64,000 bases of DNA. Origin: Hahella sp050299855. GTDB taxonomy: Bacteria; Pseudomonadota; Gammaproteobacteria; Pseudomonadales; Oleiphilaceae. Positions 58,398 to 64,000 of this stretch are shown here, piece by piece. The stretch lies in the NCBI GenBank assembly GCA_050299855.1, contig JBNKWQ010000005.1:124001-188000 (forward strand), read 5' to 3'. Position 1 is the stretch's first letter. Every line of letters begins with the position of its first letter. The notes below the pieces were generated by a model. It searched no databases. It was not told where the DNA came from and worked only from the letters and a program-made list of their open reading frames with translations. The position numbers and the translations under genes were made by a program.

Positions 58398-58755
58398 TCA
58401 GCATCTCGAGTCACTGCTAAAACGACTAAAGTCAGTGGCACTTAATAGCTTGGATGTTTGGTCCATTAGCCCATTCAACGATGAGTTATCCTGTGCTCGG
58501 GCACCCATTTGAGAATGTACGTTATCCTGCATTTGTTGGCTGAAGTTGCCGTTCTGCTGCTTGCCTTCATCCAGAACTTTATCCAGGATATTTCCTGCCA
58601 ATTGACCCGATGGGGCCTCCAAAAAAACCACCGACAATTCCCCCGATGCATGAAAGTAGCCCGCCGGAACCTTCGTCGCTGCTGCCGCCCAGCAGGCCAT
58701 CTAAGCCGCCCAGACCACCGCCCCACTTATGAAATAATGAGACTGGATGAGCTAG
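58398..58755 (-). pseudogene. Frameshifted Gly-rich protein remnant near the T3SS
   Basis: Two minus-strand reading frames join into one protein-like sequence if one base is removed near 58600. The first frame (58755 to the TAA at 58579-58581) reads WGGGLGGLDGLLGG, then IGGIVGGFFGGPIG, a glycine-zipper-like pattern. The second frame continues GQLAGNILDKVLDEGKQQ and ends DFSRFSSDSRC at 58398. An in-frame stop (58756-58758) and lack of a start codon indicate that the N-terminus is lost. Gly/Leu-rich, Gln-rich composition recalls harpins or pore-forming T3SS substrates, but there is no motif proof. Confidence 0.5.
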
Positions 58756-58769
58756 CTATTCCAACGAAC

Positions 58770-59762
58770 TTATCGCCAGTCTACCCCAGTGTTAGCGCAT
58801 AGCACTTCAGAGTGATAAGTTGGACGGAAGGCAGGTGATTTATCTTGGGCATCAAGGTCGGCCACAACGGAAGAGTTTGCAGGGACTATCCATATATGAG
58901 GACAAACTCCCAAGGGGGTAGAATTACCACTTCCATAGACAAAACCGACGTATTTACCGTCTGGTGACCAAGTCAGGTTCCGTTGCGGGATGACAGAATG
59001 GGTCAATTTGGTTAAACGCTTCCCGTCTATGCTCAAGATACTAATATCACCTCCTGAATGCATGGCATCAGAAGTACCAAGAGTCAGCGCTACCATAGTG
59101 CCGCCCGGACTGACTGTCATATTACCAACATGGATATCAGGGTCTTTAAAAGTCGCCAGCGATACCGGTGTGCCCGAAACAATGTCATTCAGTATAAAGA
59201 CTTGATTGAACGCGGCAATAAGAAGGCTGCCATTTGGTGTCCAGGCCCAACTATTGATCGAGCCATCAACAAAACTACCTTTTCTCTCAGGTTCTTTTAT
59301 TGAGCGTATTAACTTTCCGTCTACATCATACACTCTTAAATAGGTGGTATCGGGAGCGTAACCGATGGCGAAATACTTCTGGTTCGGAGATAGTCTCGGA
59401 GTACCGTATACGGTATCCGGAAGCGAATAATTGGTGATCGTTTCCCCGCGGGCATTTAACATCGTGACGTCCCGACGCCCACCTTGTAAGAATAGGAATT
59501 TCTTGGAGTCCGGACCTGCTGACACCTGCCAGCTTGTCATGCCCTGAACGATGGGTGAGATTTCAGAAGTATCCAGAGAATGGCCAACATACCAGTTGGC
59601 TTTATTCTGGTAATACAAGGTTCCAGACAAAATAGGAGTTTTATCTTTGGCTATGGTGCTGCTAGACATTGAGCTTTCGCCCGAGGCACCTCTACCGCAG
59701 GCAGTAATGGAGAATGCAACAGTCGATAGTAATAATTTCAGGCCAAACTTGAAAATTTCCAT
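58770..59762 (-). CDS. Lipoprotein with WD40/TolB-like beta-propeller
   Basis: A 330-residue lipoprotein, with signal and lipobox ITAC (Cys22). It has five to six propeller-like blades marked by phrases such as GTPRLSPNQKYFAIGY, NSWAWTPNGSLLIAA, NMTVSPGGTMVALTLG and NLTWSPDGKYVGFVYG, which follow the TolB/WD40-like PD40 pattern (SPDGKxVA). It has no enzyme motif. Three Cys residues besides the lipid Cys are present. It lies downstream of the M4 protease gene on the same strand, 343 nt apart, and its blades resemble the protease's central propeller. The ribosome-binding site is weak. Confidence 0.75.
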   Translation of the reverse strand: MEIFKFGLKLLLSTVAFSITACGRGASGESSMSSSTIAKDKTPILSGTLYYQNKANWYVGHSLDTSEISPIVQGMTSWQVSAGPDSKKFLFLQGGRRDVTMLNARGETITNYSLPDTVYGTPRLSPNQKYFAIGYAPDTTYLRVYDVDGKLIRSIKEPERKGSFVDGSINSWAWTPNGSLLIAAFNQVFILNDIVSGTPVSLATFKDPDIHVGNMTVSPGGTMVALTLGTSDAMHSGGDISILSIDGKRLTKLTHSVIPQRNLTWSPDGKYVGFVYGSGNSTPLGVCPHIWIVPANSSVVADLDAQDKSPAFRPTYHSEVLCANTGVDWR

Positions 59763-60104
59763 ATTTACACATCCATTCTTTAACTTGGTTTTATGCTCGA
59801 TAAAAACAGACCCAAGGCATTCAAACTGAAAACAACTCCAGAATTCAAGTCAAAGCTTTGGAAGAGTCCGGGGTGCTGCAATAGATGTTTCCAAGGCGCA
59901 GCATCATTACCGCATGTGGAGATAACGGAAAATAACTATGGCAGCGCATCGTGTATTGGGGGGCTCGATCCTCGCAGACCTATAGGGAGTTGACGGCAGG
60001 GGCTGGTTTTTTAACGGTGAGACCACCCGGAACAGGTCCGGGTGGGAGGTTATGTTGCGGCAAGGGAAGTTAATGTGTGTCTTGGGCTGTAAGTTCGCTT
60101 TCGA
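59763..60104. other. Intergenic region with hairpin
   Basis: 342 bp between the M4 protease stop and the lipoprotein start, with no gene. It holds a perfect 9-bp hairpin (CCACCCGGA and TCCGGGTGG, 60023-60045) about 60 nt after the protease stop. No T-run follows on the minus strand, so it is at best a weak or Rho-assisted terminator. Confidence 0.5.
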
Positions 60105-63100
60105 CTATTTAATCTTTAGATTAGCCATGCGGGATCGCAGCGCAACCAACAGGCCAAGCATTAACAGCATTGGGATGGACGTGGTGCCACCGCCGCCTCC
60201 GGAACCGCCATTGCCATTGTCGGAATTATTGTCAGGGTCCGATGGGGTTGGACTATCGCTTTGGGTGACCACCTGGGCCGACAACGGAACGACAATTTCC
60301 TGTCCGGTCTCTGTTTTGATGGTGAGGTTGCCGGCCCGGGCTCCTGGTGTCGACGTGTCGGTTACCATGACGTTAAAGTGATACTGGCTGCCACGGGAAA
60401 TCACCTGGTTGATGCCGCTATGCCGGAAGTCCTCAGTAGTTTCAATTTCAACAATCCTGATGTCGAAGTTATTGTTGTTTTCAATCACAACTTCCTGAGA
60501 GGCAGAGGCATTCACCTGGGTGTCACCGAAATTCACGCTGCTGGAGTTGACCTTTAATCCGGTTTCCAGGTCTCTCACACCCGCCCGGCCCATGATCGGC
60601 AGGAGGGCGGCATAGTCATTAATCGCTTCGGGAGATCCGTTGGGTGTGCCATCGTTTAGGGCAATCCGGAACAGGCTGGTAGCACGGGCATCCGAGACTT
60701 TACCGGTATACACCAGATAACTGTCGTCTCCCCAGAAAGAAGGCGCAGAGGCGTGCCAGCCGGGAGCGTGGTCAACCACATCAACGATTTCACCTTTGTT
60801 CAAGTCCAGTATTCGGGTGCTGGCATGAATTTCCGAACCACTGCGGTCAATCACGTCAAATGCCAGGACCATATCGTCCGTGTTGGAAAAGGTAGGAAAG
60901 CCCACATCGACTTTTGGATTCTGTTCTCCAAACGGATAGACGATGGTGCCGGTGTTGAGGTTGAGCAGCCCGATGGTCCAGAAGGAATAGCCGCCGTCAC
61001 TTTCACAACTGCTCTCAGGAAGGGATATACACTGCAATACATCAAAAGCCAGAACACTGCTTTTGTAGTTGAAGGAGAGACCGTCTGCATACAAGGCATT
61101 ACTGGTTATCGGTGACTCCGAAGTATAGGAGATCGGCGGCAGTTCGTAGCCTACCAGTTCTTCGGTATTGACATTGTAGACATAAATCTTGCCGTCCCTA
61201 GTGTTCGTGGTGAACGCAAAATAATGATTGTCCGGGGCGAATGAGAAGGAGCCTGCATTGGAACTATCGGTGATTTGTGTTGGGCTTGGTGTTACCAGGC
61301 TGGAGGAATAGATGTTGGCATTAGTATCAATAAAGAACCCGAAAGGTTCGTTATCCACCATGGCGAAAGCGGGTCGGGTACTGGCAAGGTTTTGACCTAG
61401 ACCGAGGTCGTCGTCGCTCTTATATCCCGAGAAACCTGCATCAAAGTGATAAGCGTAGGCGTCAAAGGTATCGTCAGGATCGCCATCGTTGCTGTTATCG
61501 TGTGGCGCCAGATATACCGCATAGTCATCCCCGCTTAGCGGATCGGCGGGCGTGGAAGGCGTATCGCCACCTGGAGTGCTGTTATCGCCGTCCGTAATCT
61601 CAACCTGATCAAAAGCCGCGGCCACTGCCTGGGTTTCGATAGAGTTTGCCCCGTAAAGGTCCTCTGCAGCCTGAATTAACGCCCTGCGGGCATCAATAAA
61701 CTGGGAGGTTGGGGTCAGGTATTGGGTGATGGCGCGATAATAGATTTTTTCCGTCTTGTTGCGCCCAATGCTTGTGCCCAGGTTTTCGTTGCTGAGACCT
61801 TCGGCAATCAAATAAGCCGCCCGGTTGGGAATGCCGCTGTTGATGTGAACCCCGCCGTTGTCGCCCGCTTCAGTATTGGGAAGGTTCCGATACTCACTGA
61901 GTTTGGAGGGCTGGGCGCTCACTCCAGAAGCCGGATTAATCATGCTGCGCAGATGTCCGGGGCTGGCGAGGGTACAGTCTTCACCCAGCAGCCAGTCTTC
62001 ACGGTCAACCATTGCTCCGAATACATCGGCGAAGGATTCATTCAGTGCGCCGGACTGGTTCTCATACAATAATCCTGCAGTGGTGCCGATGACCCCATGT
62101 GACATTTCATGACCGGCCACATCCAGGCATTGTACCAACGGGCTGAATATCTGGTTGTCACCGTCTCCGTACCACATGATATTGTTGGACCAAACGGCAT
62201 TATTGTAGTTATTGTCCACATTGATGACTGCCACCAGATTCGCTTGTTTGCCATCGTAACTGTCGCGTCCATGAACATTCTTGTAGTAGTCATAAACCGT
62301 TTTGGTATTGTAGGCCGCGCTGACGGCTTTACCGGACCATCCCGAGTTGGGGCTGGAGCTGCGGATAAAGCTTCTGGCATCCCTGTTATTCTGCGCATCC
62401 ATAATATACATGTTGCCGAAGTCGGCAAAACCACCATTTATCGGCTCATAAGTGCCTTCGTCGTGTGGCAGGGTCTGGTCGACAAGCCAATAGTTTCCGT
62501 CCTGTTTCCAGGTTTTGAACTCTCTGGTCTGACTATGCATATCTAGACCCTGACCGTTCACAACCTCATTGAATGCGGTGGTATAGCGCTTTATGACCTC
62601 TCCGTTGTGGGCATCAACGATGTAATTCCAACTGTGTGCAAAATCGGTGGAGATCGTCAGGCTGTAAGCCAGCTTCAATTCGCTTCCGACGTCGAAGTAC
62701 ACCAGGGTGGGGGACTTAACCACCTGATACGCCTCTGAGACCGATAGCTGCATATGCCGGATTGCCGCGCTAACTGCTTCATCAGAGGTGACTTGGGCTT
62801 GTGTGGAGCTGCCAGCCAGGCTTTGGACATGATTCATGGCGCTGACCGGGAAAATATCCCCGTTAACAGCTGTCACTGTCTGCTGTGGGCTAAGGTGTAC
62901 CAGCAGTTGTTTGCCGAATACCGGAATACCCTGGTACTGCTGTTGGTAGCGTATGTATTGGAAGCCGTTGGAATCCTCGCCGTGCTTCAATGCTAGCAGG
63001 TTGTCCGCCAGGTCCGGGGCCTTGAACAACGGACTGAGCTGTCTCACCATATCCCTGGCGGTATCTTCCGCGCTCGGGGATGCTATGCCCATTTTCTGAT

Positions 63101-63551
63101 GTCGGGTCCGGGAAAACTCTTCCAGACCAGTGATAAAGGAGGGTGTTGCATTGATGGCCCGGAACTTGATATTGATTTTCTGACCTCCGATGCCCTGACG
63201 GATACCATTCAATATCCGTAGTTGTTCCTCGGAGAATCCAGCCGCGGTGATTGGTAGGTTGTTTGAGGTCTGGGAGGCTATCGGGTTGTGACCGGAAGCC
63301 AGGAACCCGGTGATACCTGAAACAACATTCGAAGGATCGGTATAAGCCGAAGATGAAACAGCTTTCTTCGGCACTTTATTGGCGAAATTGTGGCTGGCCG
63401 TCGTTGCCGTTCTGGGTGCGGTATTGGCAAAGAAACTGTGGGCATTGTCCAGAGCTAAATTCGGTAATTGCATCTGGCTGGACTGTGCCGAACCAGCCGT
63501 ACTCCAGGCCAAGGCCACGGCAAATAAAGAACAGGTTGTAATCTGGTTCAT
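60105..63551 (-). CDS. M4 metalloprotease with propeller, Ig-like and GlyGly-CTERM regions
   Basis: A secreted thermolysin/vibriolysin-type protease, 1148 aa from the ATG at 63551, which begins a clean signal peptide ending GSA; an upstream ATG at 63626 lies inside the previous gene. An FTP/PepSY propeptide (about 130-330) precedes the catalytic domain. The zinc site is HEMSH (about residue 481), the third ligand Glu is in NESFADVFG, and GGVHINSGIPNRA carries the distal catalytic His region. After a Thr/Pro linker comes a beta-propeller (about 690-1000), then an Ig-like ASH/choice-of-anchor type domain. The end is a Gly-rich linker, a hydrophobic helix and Arg (GlyGly-CTERM), a rhombosortase sorting signal. 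Typical M4 proteases are half this length. Confidence 0.9.
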   Translation of the reverse strand: MNQITTCSLFAVALAWSTAGSAQSSQMQLPNLALDNAHSFFANTAPRTATTASHNFANKVPKKAVSSSAYTDPSNVVSGITGFLASGHNPIASQTSNNLPITAAGFSEEQLRILNGIRQGIGGQKINIKFRAINATPSFITGLEEFSRTRHQKMGIASPSAEDTARDMVRQLSPLFKAPDLADNLLALKHGEDSNGFQYIRYQQQYQGIPVFGKQLLVHLSPQQTVTAVNGDIFPVSAMNHVQSLAGSSTQAQVTSDEAVSAAIRHMQLSVSEAYQVVKSPTLVYFDVGSELKLAYSLTISTDFAHSWNYIVDAHNGEVIKRYTTAFNEVVNGQGLDMHSQTREFKTWKQDGNYWLVDQTLPHDEGTYEPINGGFADFGNMYIMDAQNNRDARSFIRSSSPNSGWSGKAVSAAYNTKTVYDYYKNVHGRDSYDGKQANLVAVINVDNNYNNAVWSNNIMWYGDGDNQIFSPLVQCLDVAGHEMSHGVIGTTAGLLYENQSGALNESFADVFGAMVDREDWLLGEDCTLASPGHLRSMINPASGVSAQPSKLSEYRNLPNTEAGDNGGVHINSGIPNRAAYLIAEGLSNENLGTSIGRNKTEKIYYRAITQYLTPTSQFIDARRALIQAAEDLYGANSIETQAVAAAFDQVEITDGDNSTPGGDTPSTPADPLSGDDYAVYLAPHDNSNDGDPDDTFDAYAYHFDAGFSGYKSDDDLGLGQNLASTRPAFAMVDNEPFGFFIDTNANIYSSSLVTPSPTQITDSSNAGSFSFAPDNHYFAFTTNTRDGKIYVYNVNTEELVGYELPPISYTSESPITSNALYADGLSFNYKSSVLAFDVLQCISLPESSCESDGGYSFWTIGLLNLNTGTIVYPFGEQNPKVDVGFPTFSNTDDMVLAFDVIDRSGSEIHASTRILDLNKGEIVDVVDHAPGWHASAPSFWGDDSYLVYTGKVSDARATSLFRIALNDGTPNGSPEAINDYAALLPIMGRAGVRDLETGLKVNSSSVNFGDTQVNASASQEVVIENNNNFDIRIVEIETTEDFRHSGINQVISRGSQYHFNVMVTDTSTPGARAGNLTIKTETGQEIVVPLSAQVVTQSDSPTPSDPDNNSDNGNGGSGGGGGTTSIPMLLMLGLLVALRSRMANLKIK

Positions 63552-63564
63552 AAATACTATGTCC

Positions 63565-63993
63565 CTATAGAGATTGAGTTGTTTGATGAAGGGGGATGTA
63601 CTTGAGGATTTCCTGGGTTGAATCATCTACCCAGATGGAATAGGCCTCAGGCCCATCTGCCACATTGACCAGCCAAACAGCTTTCAATGATTTATCTTCC
63701 AGCACTCGAACCCGGCATACGTCTTGAACCTGGTATTGAGATCCAAGCTCTGCTTTATCCGCAGACCGGATAATGGCTTCCTGGACGGATTGAAAGTCTG
63801 TTGAGGTGGCACCAAGTGCCTGTTTCATAAAACCCAGGCTTTCTGTGATTAAGGTTTCGGATGCTTGGCGATAGACAAGTTGGTTCGGCCAGATGGGCAC
63901 GCCGTCTGCAACCAGGATCATTTTTACCGTGTCTGGAGTTGACCGTTTATCCAGCGCAAGCAATTGATAGGACGTCGACTTGAGATCAAACAT
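63565..63993 (-). CDS. Hypothetical protein, possibly PepSY-like, may be cut by the window edge
   Basis: 142 residues from an ATG at 63993, but the reading frame stays open to the window edge, so the true start may lie outside. No firm family. The pattern SVQEAIIRSADKAELGSQYQVQDVCRVRVLEDKSLKAVWLVNV, read as helix then two strands, followed by YSIWVDDSTQEIL, looks like a PepSY/FTP-type fold. It ends 13 nt before the M4 protease start on the same strand, so it probably shares its transcript. A separate propeptide-like or inhibitor role is inference. Confidence 0.6.
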   Translation of the reverse strand: MFDLKSTSYQLLALDKRSTPDTVKMILVADGVPIWPNQLVYRQASETLITESLGFMKQALGATSTDFQSVQEAIIRSADKAELGSQYQVQDVCRVRVLEDKSLKAVWLVNVADGPEAYSIWVDDSTQEILKYIPLHQTTQSL

Positions 63994-64000
63994 GTCGCTG

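Overview
The window reads as a chromosomal segment of a marine or halotolerant gammaproteobacterium. This is inferred from the gene families only: a PQQ alcohol-oxidation locus of the Pseudomonas ped type, an ectoine hydroxylase, a GlyGly-CTERM M4 protease, SelO, and a complete structural type III secretion system (T3SS). I see no rRNA, tRNA, phage module, intact insertion sequence or CRISPR array. Genes are tightly packed and base composition is moderately GC-rich, apart from a few AT-rich gaps, mainly 47.9-48.8 kb.

Left part (1-28.5 kb): a periplasmic alcohol-oxidation locus in two blocks. Block A (1.5-7.6 kb, minus strand) holds a NosR-like FMN/Fe-S membrane protein, acetyl-CoA synthetase and a PQQ alcohol dehydrogenase carrying the Asp-x-Asp pair typical of lanthanide-dependent enzymes. 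Block B (22.6-28.5 kb) holds a XoxJ/MxaJ-like binding protein, cytochrome c550 (PedF type), and a four-gene PQQ-associated ABC system (binding protein, beta-propeller, ATPase, permease). Between them lie about 14.5 kb of unrelated genes: a phosphoesterase (phospholipase C/AcpA) with altered metal ligands, a bacterial homologue of animal DNase II, a gamma-glutamylcyclotransferase-like protein, an MBL-fold-like protein, a 1707-residue pseudokinase-AAA-GAF-GGDEF protein, a 12-repeat Gly/Ser-rich beta protein without signal peptide, and two small membrane proteins.

Middle (28.8-35.5 kb): ectD (without ectABC), selO, and a minus-strand signalling trio made of an MglA-like GTPase, a soluble histidine kinase, and a response regulator fused to a PilB/GspE-type ATPase.

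T3SS (35.7-58.8 kb): two divergent arms around a 0.9-kb AT-rich gap. The minus arm is sctV-C-D-F-I-J-K-L-N-O-P followed by a lipoprotein alpha/beta hydrolase. The plus arm begins with a histidine kinase/FixJ-type regulator pair and continues sctQ-R-S-T, then (after two unknown genes on the opposite strand) sctU and another unknown gene. It ends with the most unusual gene of the window: a second, complete SctD-like ring protein fused to a lytic transglycosylase domain. No recognisable translocator, chaperone or effector genes are present; a frameshifted Gly-rich remnant lies beyond the fusion gene.

Right end (58.8-64 kb): a lipoprotein beta-propeller, a large M4 metalloprotease with its own propeller, Ig-like and GlyGly-CTERM regions, and a small upstream gene that may be cut by the window edge. 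Short tandem duplications recur in the intergenic joints throughout.
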